Below, in pieces: positions 28,900-37,945 of a stretch of DNA of 64,000 bases; the stretch's first letter is position 1, and each line of letters opens with the position of its first letter. Source of the stretch: Photobacterium carnosum (lineage in GTDB: Bacteria; Pseudomonadota; Gammaproteobacteria; Enterobacterales; Vibrionaceae); the NCBI RefSeq assembly GCF_002849605.1, contig NZ_NPIB01000014.1, positions 1 to 64,000 on the forward strand. Reading direction: 5' to 3'. The position numbers and the translations under genes were made by a program. The notes under the pieces are model-generated. The model had not been told where the DNA came from. It was given only the letters and a program-made list of their open reading frames with translations, and ran no database searches.

Positions 28900-29829
28900 T
28901 TATTGAGGTAAATAAGCTTCCCATCTTGGTGGGGTGCCAATGTGTTCTTGAACTGCATGAATAAATTCTTTCACCAACATCGTCTGTTTTCTGTGAGGGT
29001 ATACAGCATAAATTGCTGTGTTTGAACGTGATATTGTCATTTCTGGTAATAGCTGTACTAAGTCTAGGTTCTCAAGTGAATCTTCTAAGTTAGACAAATC
29101 TATTAACGCATATCCCAAGCTATCTTTGGCTGCATTTATCATCGTTTTTACATCACTGACTTTATATTTAGCTTGCATCTTGTAAGTAATAAAATCGGTA
29201 TCTGTTATATTGTCTTTGATCTGTAATTGATCAAGCGTCACATCAATATTATTGTAAACAATAGCTGGTAATTGGGTTAGTTGTTGTGCTGATTGGGGAA
29301 AACCATAACGATGAACAAAAGCAGAAGAAGCAATTAAAATAAAATGGGTGTCTGCTATTTTTTTTGCAATTAAATTAGATTCAGTTAGTTTTCCAAGTCG
29401 AAATGCAATATCAAATTGTTCTGAAATAATATCTGCTTTTCTATCATCAAGTGAATGGATGATTTGGATATCAGGGTATTTGTTTATGAAACACGAAATG
29501 ACAGGTTGTAAGTAGTTTTGTCCAAAGTAAATTGGAGATGTAATACGTAAAATACCTTTGGGCTGTGATTGGTATGACTTCGCAATAAGTTGGATATCAT
29601 CTAAGATATCGTTAAGTTTAATCGTTTGTTCGAGAATATTCTCACCAGCAGACGTCAATGAAAATGATCGTGTAGATCTATTTAAAAGTTGAACGCCTAA
29701 TTCTATTTCTAATTTTTTAATTTTTTTTGATAATGATGAATTATCCATGTTATGTAAAGCCGCTGCTTTTGAAAATGAACCTTGATGAACAACGTCAGCA
29801 AACAATAATAATTGAGTAGTTAATGACAT
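28900..29829 (-). CDS. LysR-family transcriptional regulator
   Basis: A 309-residue LTTR. The N-terminal winged helix is SFSKAAALHNMDNSSLSKKIKKLEIELGVQLLNRSTRSF (helix-turn-helix about residues 18-37, given here in part of its span); the effector domain begins KGILRITSPIYFGQNYLQP. The CrgA/DsdC-like subgroup typically regulates a neighbouring gene. The TSUP permease lies 47 bp upstream on the same strand, so the pair may be co-transcribed. Confidence 0.87.
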   Translation of the reverse strand: MSLTTQLLLFADVVHQGSFSKAAALHNMDNSSLSKKIKKLEIELGVQLLNRSTRSFSLTSAGENILEQTIKLNDILDDIQLIAKSYQSQPKGILRITSPIYFGQNYLQPVISCFINKYPDIQIIHSLDDRKADIISEQFDIAFRLGKLTESNLIAKKIADTHFILIASSAFVHRYGFPQSAQQLTQLPAIVYNNIDVTLDQLQIKDNITDTDFITYKMQAKYKVSDVKTMINAAKDSLGYALIDLSNLEDSLENLDLVQLLPEMTISRSNTAIYAVYPHRKQTMLVKEFIHAVQEHIGTPPRWEAYLPQ

Positions 29830-29876
29830 TATTTATTCCTTCAATGTCCAATGAAAAAAGTGCGCTAATAGATTAA

Positions 29877-30596
29877 CTATATTAAACTTTTGTATATTGC
29901 AATAAAACCACAAATTAAGCATAGCGTTAATGCACCGTAACGAATCGTTTGTTTAGGTAACGATTGGGTTGTTTTTAATGCTAACCAATATCCAGCCCAT
30001 GCTGCGGGCAGTAAAGGTAATGTTAGCCATAATTTGTCGATATTTAAAAAACCAACGGGAATTAAGGTTATTAAAGAGATAATCGAACTAAATACAAAAA
30101 AAGCCGACAAATTCCCCCGTAATTGATTCGCTTCCTGGTGCTGTAACAGTATAGCCATCGGTGGGCCACCAATCGCTGAACTAGTGCCAAATAATCCTGA
30201 GAAAAATCCTGCAATAACCATTCTTTTTGGGGTTGGCTCAATTCTAAATGGCATTATACTAATAAAAACGGCAAGTAATACTAATAAACCTACCCATAAT
30301 GATAAGCTTTGTGTTGAAACAAAAACGAGTAGCGTTGCACCTGCAATAGATCCTGGAATACGTCCTAAGATGGCCATTTTTAATCCGCCTAATTCAATAC
30401 TATTGCGATGTTTTAAGCTATTAAGTAATGAGATAAAGAGGGCAACTAGACAAATAGGGGCGGGGACATACTGGGGTGCAATAATAATAAGAATCGGGGC
30501 TGAAACGATAGCAAGTCCAAAACCAATAGCTGTTTGTACAAAAGATCCTAAAAAGATCATTATCATTGCCAGTAATGCTGTTGGATCAATAGTCAT
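29877..30596 (-). CDS. TSUP-family (TauE/SafE) membrane permease
   Basis: A 239-residue inner-membrane protein with about seven to eight helices. Two repeat halves each show the family's Gly/Pro-rich motif: GSFVQTAIGFGLAIVSAPIL and SGLFGTSSAIGGPPMAILL. TSUP proteins export or import small sulfur-containing or organic anions such as sulfite and sulfoacetate; substrate unknown here. It precedes the LysR gene on the same strand. A degenerate second C-terminus lies at 27952-28038. Confidence 0.87.
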   Translation of the reverse strand: MTIDPTALLAMIMIFLGSFVQTAIGFGLAIVSAPILIIIAPQYVPAPICLVALFISLLNSLKHRNSIELGGLKMAILGRIPGSIAGATLLVFVSTQSLSLWVGLLVLLAVFISIMPFRIEPTPKRMVIAGFFSGLFGTSSAIGGPPMAILLQHQEANQLRGNLSAFFVFSSIISLITLIPVGFLNIDKLWLTLPLLPAAWAGYWLALKTTQSLPKQTIRYGALTLCLICGFIAIYKSLI

Positions 30597-30870
30597 AATT
30601 AGATTCTTACATTGAGAATTGTATACTGTTCGCTATTGTTATCTACCATGGCTTTTTATGCAATCAAGAAACGAATCTGTATGGCATAAACAGCATAATG
30701 TTAATTATACTAAGACACAGTTATTTTGATAATTTATCTAAAAAAGTAAACCTTGTTTTAGTCTATTAGCATGTTCTTTTTTGCTGGTACAATTATATTG
30801 TGGTACAAAGTTAGTGGTTTATGATCGGTGAAATCGTGAATAATGTTCACTTTTTTTTAAGGGGCATTTA

Positions 30871-30918
30871 ATGTATTCAAACTATGATCTTGTAAATCAC
30901 CGTAATAGACTATTGTAA
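30871..30918 (+). CDS. 15-codon upstream ORF with strong ribosome site (possible leader peptide)
   Basis: AAGGGG ends 7 nt before ATG 30871; the frame reads MYSNYDLVNHRNRLL and stops at 30916-30918. This is a far better initiation signal than the downstream 107-residue ORF possesses. The ORF overlaps both arms of the inverted repeat at 30887-30928, so translating ribosomes would prevent that hairpin from forming. Short ORF, so a chance match is possible. Confidence 0.35.
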   Translation: MYSNYDLVNHRNRLL

Positions 30919-30928
30919 TTTACAAGAT
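30887..30928 (+). repeat. 11-bp inverted repeat upstream of the small protein gene
   Basis: ATCTTGTAAAT (30887-30897) and ATTTACAAGAT (30918-30928) are perfect reverse complements separated by 20 nt. The right arm is also part of a nested palindrome TTGTAATTTACAA. It could be an operator or an RNA hairpin at the start of the following ORF. Confidence 0.55.
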
Positions 30929-30934
30929 GCATTG

Positions 30935-31258
30935 ATGATGAATATCACTTACAGTGAAAATCGACATTTACGTAAATTTTTTCATTTACACGAGCAATAT
31001 CAAACTATTATTTATCAAGATGTCAGAGAGCGTTTACCACTATTAATTGCGAGTCAGTCTATAAAAATAAAGACAGCAAGACAATTTCGGTGTGGTGGTT
31101 TGAAAATATATGAATATAAGATTGTTGCCGCTAAAGATGCCGTATTTCGGTTAGCTTATACCTATCTTAATGACACAATCAATGTGATTTATATTAGCCA
31201 GACAATTATTAAACATCAGTTTTGTAAGTTATTAGAAAAAACAGAGCTTGTTGATTAA
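30935..31258 (+). CDS. Small basic protein of unknown function
   Basis: About 107 residues, starting MMNITYSENRHLRKFF, Lys/Arg-rich, no membrane segment or signal peptide. The C-terminal half (KIYEYKIVAAKDAVFRLAYT, then strand-like INVIYISQTIIKHQF) has a beta-hairpin style vaguely like RelE/HigB-type proteins, but the resemblance is weak and no antitoxin gene is adjacent. ATG 30935 or 30938 are both possible; neither has a good ribosome site. Closed by a terminator at 31287-31312. Confidence 0.5.
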   Translation: MMNITYSENRHLRKFFHLHEQYQTIIYQDVRERLPLLIASQSIKIKTARQFRCGGLKIYEYKIVAAKDAVFRLAYTYLNDTINVIYISQTIIKHQFCKLLEKTELVD

Positions 31259-31286
31259 TGAAATATATCATTTTTAATATAGAAAT

Positions 31287-31312
31287 AAGCCGTTAAGAAA
31301 TATTAACGGCTT
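31287..31312. terminator. Terminator between convergent genes
   Basis: AAGCCGTTAA / TTAACGGCTT perfect 10-bp stem with a 6-nt loop, followed by a T-rich run; it lies between a plus-strand gene and the minus-strand NfeD gene. Confidence 0.82.
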
Positions 31313-31352
31313 TATCTATTTACGTTGTTATTAGATTTTGTAATATCAAGCT

Positions 31353-31811
31353 TTATTTTATTAGCTTATCTATTGGTTCAACCCATAAAACACCAACTTC
31401 TTTTTTTACTACTTTAACGGTTACACCTTTTTCTATTACGGTGTTTGATTTAAGTAACCATTGAATACCTGAGTAATTAAAGGTATAGCGTTCTGATGGT
31501 AATAAATCTTTTTCTAGTTCAAATGTTATAACAGCAAAATCACTCTTTATATCGGTTTTACTGGGTTTGTTTTGTAATTTTTTTAATGGCTTCCAAAGTA
31601 CAATGGCTAATACTAAGGTTATAATGGCTAAGGTTAAAATCGTCGTTATCCAATTCGCCTCTAGCATACCCATGTAAATTAAGCCACTGGTGATCAACAT
31701 GGCAATGCCGAAAAATAGCAGTACAAAGGTACTACAACCCAGAATTAACACTTCAATGATAAGAGTGAGTAATCCCAATATCACTAATGTTTGTGGGATA
31801 TTGCTAAACAT
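31353..31811 (-). CDS. NfeD-family membrane protein
   Basis: A 152-residue protein with N-terminal membrane helices (about residues 8-30, 33-52 and 55-78) and a C-terminal OB-fold (VITFELEKDLLPSERYTFNY...WLLKSNTVIEKGVTVKVVKK). Short NfeD proteins are partners of SPFH proteins; here the SPFH gene lies 14 bp upstream on the same strand (YbbL/QmcA pair). AAGGGG precedes the start. Confidence 0.87.
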   Translation of the reverse strand: MFSNIPQTLVILGLLTLIIEVLILGCSTFVLLFFGIAMLITSGLIYMGMLEANWITTILTLAIITLVLAIVLWKPLKKLQNKPSKTDIKSDFAVITFELEKDLLPSERYTFNYSGIQWLLKSNTVIEKGVTVKVVKKEVGVLWVEPIDKLIK

Positions 31812-31825
31812 ATCGCCCCTTAGCT

Positions 31826-32782
31826 CTAAGAATTATTTTTTTGAGCTTTATTAATCAAATTGATAATTGATAAACCTTGCGCAACCATTGAGCTTGCACT
31901 AGTTGAGTCTTCTGGCAATAAAACAACTGAAGATTCTTTAGCAATGGCTTTTTTTGCCTCAATGGCTTTCGTTGCTAATTCAAGTTGAATTGCTTTTTGA
32001 CCTTGTTCAGTATCAGCCGCTTCACCTATTGTGCGTAATGCCTGTGCTTGTGCATCGGCAACCGCTAAAATTGCTGAAGCTTCACCTTCTGCTCTAAGAA
32101 TTTGTTCTTGCTTATCTGCTTCTGCCGCTAATACTTGAGCTTGTTTTTTACCTTCCGCGATATTGATAGCAGATTGACGATCACCCTCAGATTCAAGAAT
32201 TTGCGCTCTTTTTTCACGTTCTGCTTTCATTTGAGCTTCCATTGCTTCCATTACAGAGCTTGGTGGCACAATGTCTTTTATTTCATAGCGTAGTACTTGA
32301 ACGCCCCAAGGGTCAGATGCGGTATTTATAGCTGCAACAATATTAGCATTTAAAAGATCACGTTCTTCAAATGTTTTATCTAATTCCATTTTACCTAATT
32401 CAGAACGCATGGTGGTTTGCGCCAGTTGAGTAACGGCAAATCTATAATCATCAACACCATATGTTGCTTTGTAAGGATCTAGAACTCGAAAATAAAGTAC
32501 ACCATCAACAACAAGGCTAATATTGTCTTTTGTGATAGCTGATTGTGACGGTACATCGACAGCCGTTTCTTTTAGGCTTCGTTTGGCGCCAATACTGTCA
32601 ATAAAAGGAATAAGAAAATTCAAACCCGCTTCTTTGGTGGAGCGGTATTTTCCGAAACGTTCAACAAGCCATGCTTCATTTTGAGGTACAAAAATAATAC
32701 TTAATTTAAGCGTAATAACAATAAATATTAGTAGGTATAATTGTGGGCTTGAGAGTAAATTAATAATGAAATCGAGTGGCAT
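31826..32782 (-). CDS. SPFH/stomatin-like membrane protein (QmcA type)
   Basis: A 318-residue protein: one N-terminal helix (about residues 13-32), SPFH domain (VPQNEAWLVERFGKYRST, then LPFIDSIGAKRSLKETAVDV and YRFAVTQLAQTTMRSELGKM), and a long Ala/Glu/Gln/Lys-rich coiled coil (about 185-275). It assembles into large oligomers that organise membrane microdomains. Its NfeD partner gene follows directly. Confidence 0.9.
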   Translation of the reverse strand: MPLDFIINLLSSPQLYLLIFIVITLKLSIIFVPQNEAWLVERFGKYRSTKEAGLNFLIPFIDSIGAKRSLKETAVDVPSQSAITKDNISLVVDGVLYFRVLDPYKATYGVDDYRFAVTQLAQTTMRSELGKMELDKTFEERDLLNANIVAAINTASDPWGVQVLRYEIKDIVPPSSVMEAMEAQMKAEREKRAQILESEGDRQSAINIAEGKKQAQVLAAEADKQEQILRAEGEASAILAVADAQAQALRTIGEAADTEQGQKAIQLELATKAIEAKKAIAKESSVVLLPEDSTSASSMVAQGLSIINLINKAQKNNS

Positions 32783-33048
32783 TATACATTCCTTATGTTT
32801 GATTAAGTGTCAATATTATACATGAACCAGCATATCACATATTTTTATTACATTTATAATAGGCAATTCAATTCGTGAGATGCAACTATAGAATATGTAA
32901 TAATTATTTTAATAAAGACACTATGTTGTCGGAATAATAAATATAAAAATGGTAGTATAAATACGCTAATGATAATAATTTTTAGCGTATTTATATAGAT
33001 AAATTCATTCAGTTTTAATTAGTTACTTAAGTAATGTAATAGTCTATT

Positions 33049-33288
33049 TTAACGTTGCTGTAAAGGATACGAGCGATAGCGCCATAAACCATACACTTGA
33101 AGCCCATCACGGTATTTGCCGACTAATTCTTTATTTTTTGGAATAACTAAAGTTGATAATGGTCTGTCTGCAACACTTACACTATCAAAAATGACACCAC
33201 CAAGTCCTGTTTGCCAACTCGCAATATCAAACACTGCCTGATCTCGCCGAACATGGCTAGCTGAGCTGATAATTGTTGCATGATCTAT
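33049..33288 (-). pseudogene. 3' fragment of a DUF218/YdcF-like gene
   Basis: The minus strand is open from 33288 to the stop at 33049 without an in-frame ATG at its head. It reads ...DHATIISSASHVRRDQAVF, DIASWQTGLGGVIFDS, then LVIPKNKELVGKYRDGLQ. The I-S-S-A-x-H-V-x-R-x-x-x-x-F block is typical of the end of the DUF218 (YdcF/SanA) fold. The 5' two thirds are absent and an in-frame TAA precedes the fragment at 33289-33291. Assignment rests on one motif. Confidence 0.5.
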
Positions 33289-33390
33289 TTAGTGTTGAGC
33301 ACAATATTTTTAGTTGCTAACCTTTAGTTAAACAAAGGTAAATAATTGACCATAAATATGTATTATCTAATAAATATTAATTATAAAAAA

Positions 33391-33415
33391 AAGAAAGAGT
33401 GGATCACTCTTTCTT
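33391..33415 (-). terminator. Terminator after the 33444-33896 gene
   Basis: A 10-bp stem (AAGAAAGAGT / ACTCTTTCTT) with a 5-nt loop; reading leftwards it is followed by a run of T. Confidence 0.8.
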
Positions 33416-33443
33416 TTCATATTAATGATCGTAGTAATAATAA

Positions 33444-33896
33444 TTACTTTTGAAAAATTTCAGTAAACTCGCGTTTCATTGGTGGATTGCGACGCGCTTT
33501 TTTTAATTGCTTACACATGTCTTTTACACAGTTAACTAAAACTTTATCAAGCATAGATGCTTTGTATTCAGCTTGTTCATCTGCACTCATGTCTTCTGGG
33601 AATTTGGTATCTTGCATTTCACCAAGGAAGTCAACGCCAGAGTAGCTTTGGCTTAGTGCAACTAAAGAGTGAAATTGCTCAAAATTATCCAAAACATTTT
33701 GGGCGCTTGCTGGTAATGCGTTCCATGCTTCACGTGAAGTCGGCTCTGATACCTTATAAACGTTTACAAGCATATCAATCAACTCTGCTGGTACTTCTTC
33801 AACTGTGGCTACTTGGCGAAGTTCTGGAGAACAGTCATCTAATGTAAATACTGTTTCTTCGATGATTTGTTCTTCGTTGTTATTAATTTCAGACAT
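33444..33896 (-). CDS. Acidic cytosolic protein of unknown function
   Basis: A 150-residue protein, strongly acidic in its first third (MSEINNNEEQIIEETVFTLD) and Lys/Arg-rich at its end (KQLKKARRNPPMKREF), with predicted helices throughout. No membrane segment or signal peptide. ATG 33896 follows TTAGGA by 6 nt; the frame further up to 33959 lacks a ribosome site. Not recognised. Single gene with its own terminator. Confidence 0.6.
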   Translation of the reverse strand: MSEINNNEEQIIEETVFTLDDCSPELRQVATVEEVPAELIDMLVNVYKVSEPTSREAWNALPASAQNVLDNFEQFHSLVALSQSYSGVDFLGEMQDTKFPEDMSADEQAEYKASMLDKVLVNCVKDMCKQLKKARRNPPMKREFTEIFQK

Positions 33897-34109
33897 AGTT
33901 TTTCCTAACGCATTGTGTTTTGAGAGGAGGAATCCTATATTCCTACTGATAAATGTCAATATATGATTATAAAAGTAATAATAAAATTTATTTTAGTGAA
34001 TAGTCATGGTGTAATCACGCTGTTAAGTTTTTTTTTCATAATATGAATATATGGCATGAGTGATGCAATATGTTTTATATTGTAAATTGGCTATTGTAAA
34101 GGATTTAAT

Positions 34110-35084
34110 ATGGGAGTGATGCGGATTTTAATTGCCGATGATGTTGCCAGTGAGCGATTATATGTAGCGGCATGTCTAACAAACCTTGGCCATCATGTTA
34201 AGTCAGTATCATCAGGTGCGGAGTTATTGAAGTGTTATTCGGAATTTCAGCCTGATTTGTTATTAATTGATATTGAAATGCCAGAACAAAATGGCATTGA
34301 ATTAGTGTCTATGATTCGACATAAGTATCCAGAATGGGTACCGATTATCTTTTTAAGTGGTCTTGATGATCCTCATATTATAGCTAAAGCTATTGATATT
34401 GGCGGGGATGATTATTTAGTTAAACCAGTAAATCCAATTATTTTAGCGGCTAAAATGCAAGCAATGGGTCGTATTGCTGTGATGCGACAACGATTAGAAC
34501 ATACCACGGTACAGTTGCAAAAAGTAAACAAACTGTTATTAGAACAAGCAAATAAAGATCCATTGACTAAACTTGCCAATCGTCGTTATCTTGACCAAAA
34601 GTTAACAGAATTTATTGCATTACATGGGCGAAATAATTTACCACTGACAATTATTTTACTTGATGTTGATTTTTTTAAATTATTTAATGATTATCAAGGA
34701 CATATAGAAGGTGATCATTGTCTTAAACTATTGTCATCTACATTGAAAAAAACATTTAATAGAGCGGGTGAAGTTTGTGGCCGTTATGGCGGTGAAGAAT
34801 TTATTATCTTAATTTGTAATTGTAATCAAAAACAAGCAATTAAAGAGTGCCAACGTTTAAAGGATGCTATTCAACAGTTAGCGATACCACATGATAATTC
34901 ATTAATAAGTGATCAATTAACGGTGAGTCAAGGTGCTATCTCATGGGTACCTACAGGGTTAGAATTAGTTGAGAATTTATATCAAGCGGTTGATACATTG
35001 TTATATCAAGCAAAAGATAATGGGCGTGATCAATTTGTAACAGCAGAGTATCCACATTCTTTAGTGAGTCATAATGAAAACTAA
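34110..35084 (+). CDS. Response regulator with GGDEF domain (diguanylate cyclase)
   Basis: A 324-residue two-domain signalling protein. The REC domain (residues 4-120) has the Asp pocket ILIADD, the phospho-acceptor Asp in LLLIDIEMPE (about 53) and the Lys in YLVKPVN. A short coiled linker leads to a GGDEF domain (about 150-315), with KDPLTKLANRRYLD and the active-site GGEEF in CGRYGGEEF (about 227), so cyclic-di-GMP synthesis is expected. The product-inhibition I-site R-x-x-D is R-A-G-E here. No cognate histidine kinase is adjacent. Confidence 0.9.
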   Translation: MGVMRILIADDVASERLYVAACLTNLGHHVKSVSSGAELLKCYSEFQPDLLLIDIEMPEQNGIELVSMIRHKYPEWVPIIFLSGLDDPHIIAKAIDIGGDDYLVKPVNPIILAAKMQAMGRIAVMRQRLEHTTVQLQKVNKLLLEQANKDPLTKLANRRYLDQKLTEFIALHGRNNLPLTIILLDVDFFKLFNDYQGHIEGDHCLKLLSSTLKKTFNRAGEVCGRYGGEEFIILICNCNQKQAIKECQRLKDAIQQLAIPHDNSLISDQLTVSQGAISWVPTGLELVENLYQAVDTLLYQAKDNGRDQFVTAEYPHSLVSHNEN

Positions 35085-35267
35085 TTTTTACTTGTCTATG
35101 ACTAAAATTTACAGGATTTATAACCTAACTACTTGCTGGCAAAGATAAACGTGCTAGTCTTCCTAGAGTATTTTGACACTGTATTATCGTAATGGCTTTT
35201 TGAGTGACAAGTGTCGAGATCTTACGGTTACTAGAAAGCCATATTAAGTAAGATAAAGAGGATGATC

Positions 35268-35927
35268 ATGGATATGCAGTTAACAGAACAACAGGCTCGA
35301 GTAATTGGTTGTTTACTTGAGAAAGAAATTACTACTCCAGATCAATATCCTTTAACGCTTAATCTATTGACGACAGCATGTAATCAAAAATCAAGTCGTG
35401 AGCCCGTAATGGCGCTTGATGAAGCAATGATACTTGATACCCTTGAAGAGCTTAAAGAAAAACGAATGGTGAGCGATGTATCCAGTTTTGGTAGTCGTGT
35501 TTCTAAGTTTCAGCATCGTTTCTGTAATACTGAGTTTGGTTCATTGCAATTTACTAAACAAGAACTCGGAGCAATGATTGTATTATTATTACGAGGGCCA
35601 CAAAGTGCAGGTGAAATTCGTACTCGTACTAATCGTTTATGTGATTTTGTGGATACACAAGAAGCGGAAGCTGTACTCGAACAATTAGCATCAATTGATA
35701 ATGGGCCTTATGTTATTAGGTTACCTAAAGAATCAGGTAAACGTGATTGTCGTTATATGCATCTACTTAGTGGTGATATTGATGTTGACAATTATACGCC
35801 CGCTAAAGCAATGACTGCGAATAGTACTATTAATGAAGAACGAATTATTGCATTAGAACAAGATGTTGAACAATTAAAACAGCAAGTTATTGAATTACAA
35901 TTAATGTTAGAATCATTAACGGAATAG
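35268..35927 (+). CDS. YceH-family (DUF480) protein
   Basis: A 219-residue cytosolic protein: two winged-helix domains (LTEQQARVIGCLLEKEITTP and LGAMIVLLLRGPQSAGEIRTR) and a C-terminal coiled coil (IALEQDVEQLKQQVIEL). The TTPDQYPLTLNLLTTACNQK block is specific to the family. The winged-helix folds suggest nucleic-acid binding, but the role is unknown. ATG 35268 is preferred over 35262 because GAGG at 35258-35261 is 6 nt upstream. Confidence 0.9.
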   Translation: MDMQLTEQQARVIGCLLEKEITTPDQYPLTLNLLTTACNQKSSREPVMALDEAMILDTLEELKEKRMVSDVSSFGSRVSKFQHRFCNTEFGSLQFTKQELGAMIVLLLRGPQSAGEIRTRTNRLCDFVDTQEAEAVLEQLASIDNGPYVIRLPKESGKRDCRYMHLLSGDIDVDNYTPAKAMTANSTINEERIIALEQDVEQLKQQVIELQLMLESLTE

Positions 35928-36041
35928 TTTCTATTATTCACGAATACTGGTAGATTGTTCTGCCAGTATTGCCGTCGCTTTCATCATTTTATATAGGCTC
36001 AACATCTTATGTTGGGCCTGTTTATTTTACGGCTTGTTATT

Positions 36042-36329
36042 ATGTCAACCACGCCTTGGTTTGTTTATCTTATTCGTACTCATAAAGGAATGCTTTATTG
36101 TGGCGTTACTATTGATGTTGCTCGTCGTTTTGAAGAACATCAACACAGTAAAAAAGGGGCAAAATACCTTAAAGGTAAGGGGCCTTTAACATTAACATGG
36201 TCGCAACAAGTAAAATCTAAACGCGATGCAATGCAATTTGAGTATCGAATTAAAAAACGGTTAACAAAAGCACAAAAAGAAGATCTTATTCAGCAAAATA
36301 TATCGTTATATACATTATTTTCTGATTAA
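36042..36329 (+). CDS. GIY-YIG domain protein (YhbQ-like)
   Basis: A 95-residue single-domain protein. VYLIRTHKGMLYCGVTIDVA is the GIY-YIG region (here V-Y-L...L-Y-C-G), with the conserved Arg in ARRFEEHQ and the C-terminal KKRLTKAQKEDLI. Members of this UPF0213-like group are small putative nucleases. ATG 36042 gives a normal-length protein; the frame upstream is leader. Confidence 0.87.
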   Translation: MSTTPWFVYLIRTHKGMLYCGVTIDVARRFEEHQHSKKGAKYLKGKGPLTLTWSQQVKSKRDAMQFEYRIKKRLTKAQKEDLIQQNISLYTLFSD

Positions 36330-36408
36330 GGTGACACCAATATTTTTTGTGTAGGTAAGTTGTCTATATGCCTACGCGGTTATTTAGTAATAAATTAAAG
36401 GGTTACCG

Positions 36409-36951
36409 ATGGCGATTAGTGCCACTATATATAAAGTAAACATGAACGTAGCAGACATGGATCGCCATGTTTATCTTGATGGTCAGCATACTGTTGCTTG
36501 CCACCCATCAGAAACATTACAACGCTTTATGCTGCGAGTGCTTGCTTGGGGATTAAATGCAGACACTGATTTACAATTTACGAAGGGTGTAAGTTCTGCA
36601 GAAGAACCTGATTTATGGACTAAAAATCTGGTTGATGAAATTGAATTATGGGTTGAGTTGGGTCTGCCTGATGAAAAACGTATTCGTAAGGCATCGCATC
36701 GTGCTAAAAAAGTGATTGTATATGCTTATGGCGATCATGCTGCACCTGTATGGTGGCAAGCAAATAAAACTAAAATTAGTGCTTTAAAGAATGTCTCTGT
36801 GGTCTTTATTCGCGATGAAGAACTGAAATGCTTAGAAACATTGGTTGAGCGTTCAATGCAGTTACAGTTGACGATTGAGAGTGAGCAAGCGTGGTTAAGC
36901 GATCAACATGGTACTAGCATTGCGATTTTACCTGAATGGTGGCAGCGTTAA
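36409..36951 (+). CDS. YaeQ-family protein
   Basis: A 180-residue cytosolic protein with the whole YaeQ signature: IYKVNMNVADMDRHVY at the start, HPSETLQRFMLRVLAWGLN, WVELGLPDEKRIRKASHRAK and VIVYAYGDH. The fold is PD-(D/E)XK nuclease-like. It was first linked to RfaH-deficiency complementation in enterics; its function remains unsettled. Terminator follows. Confidence 0.93.
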   Translation: MAISATIYKVNMNVADMDRHVYLDGQHTVACHPSETLQRFMLRVLAWGLNADTDLQFTKGVSSAEEPDLWTKNLVDEIELWVELGLPDEKRIRKASHRAKKVIVYAYGDHAAPVWWQANKTKISALKNVSVVFIRDEELKCLETLVERSMQLQLTIESEQAWLSDQHGTSIAILPEWWQR

Positions 36952-36982
36952 TTGCTAGCGACAAATAGCGATAATTGAATGG

Positions 36983-37008
36983 GTGGAGTAAGTGTAAACT
37001 TGCTCCAC
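36983..37008 (+). terminator. Terminator after yaeQ-like gene
   Basis: GTGGAGTAAG / CTTGCTCCAC (one G-U wobble) with a 6-nt loop, followed by T7. Confidence 0.85.
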
Positions 37009-37272
37009 TTTTTTTATTTTTAAAATGGCTTTTTGTTTTTTATGGTGTTCTGAAAAACTATCATTGTTGATATGTAATATATTGGTGTATGTTGTTTAAG
37101 GTATATTAAAATACGATTTATTATGAGATTAATATTTATCATATTAGCAATTTACAAATTATTGTTTTAATTTTTTGTTATTGAAAGACAGTATTTAACG
37201 TTATATTTTATAGGTCAGTTATTTTAATAGTATATGTTTTTTAAGTAATATGTTGATACAAAGGGATTGTTT
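37009..37272. other. AT-rich intergenic stretch with no recognised feature
   Basis: The gap between the terminator and the YdcF gene has no ORF with a ribosome site and no repeat I can support. It presumably holds the promoter of the YdcF gene, but no site stands out. Confidence 0.6.
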
Positions 37273-37929
37273 ATGTCGTCAGGAATTTATCGTTCAGCTA
37301 AAATTGTTTGGGATTATCATTTATTACATCAACCATTAGTAAAAAGTGATTGTTTGTTTGTACTGTGTAGTAATGATATTCGAGTCGCAGAATATGCCGC
37401 TCAGCTTTTTTTGCAAGGTTATGCTCCTTATATTGTATTTTCTGGCAATGTCGGTGAAATTACACAAGGATTATTCCCATGCTCTGAAGCGGAACATTTT
37501 GCCAATATTGCCTGTGAAATGGGTGTTCCGAGTGAATGTATTCATGTTGAACCTTTCGCCACAAATACTGGCGACAACATAATCAAAACCCGTGAATTAC
37601 TCATGGAAAAAAATCTTGATCCTCAACGGTTTATCTTAGTGCAAAAGCCATTTATGGAACGTCGCACTCTTGCCACATTTGAAAAATTATGGCCAAGTAA
37701 AACGGCACAAGTAACATCTCCGCCATTAACCTTTGATGAGTTTGCGAATGATGTGATTAGCTACGGTGATATGGTCAATGTGATGGTGGGGGATTTGCAG
37801 CGCATTCGTTACTATCCAGCATTAGGTTTTTCAACTGAGCAAGTCGTTCCAACGGCGGTATGGCAAGCTTATGAGTACTTAGTTGCCGCAGGATTTGATG
37901 ATCATTTAGTCGCAGATATTTCTCGATAA
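37273..37929 (+). CDS. YdcF/DUF218-family protein
   Basis: A 218-residue protein of the DUF218 fold. LFVLCSNDIRVAEYAAQLF, YIVFSGNVGE, SECIHVEPFATNTGDNIIKT and FILVQKPFMERRTLATFEKL are the successive family blocks. E. coli YdcF binds S-adenosylmethionine; other DUF218 members act in envelope biogenesis. No signal peptide. AAGGGA fixes ATG 37273. Confidence 0.87.
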   Translation: MSSGIYRSAKIVWDYHLLHQPLVKSDCLFVLCSNDIRVAEYAAQLFLQGYAPYIVFSGNVGEITQGLFPCSEAEHFANIACEMGVPSECIHVEPFATNTGDNIIKTRELLMEKNLDPQRFILVQKPFMERRTLATFEKLWPSKTAQVTSPPLTFDEFANDVISYGDMVNVMVGDLQRIRYYPALGFSTEQVVPTAVWQAYEYLVAAGFDDHLVADISR

Positions 37930-37945
37930 TGAATTATAAGTAAAT

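Noticed and set aside
30935-31258. Type II toxin call for the small basic protein
   Set aside because: The RelE/HigB resemblance is only stylistic and there is no antitoxin gene beside it.
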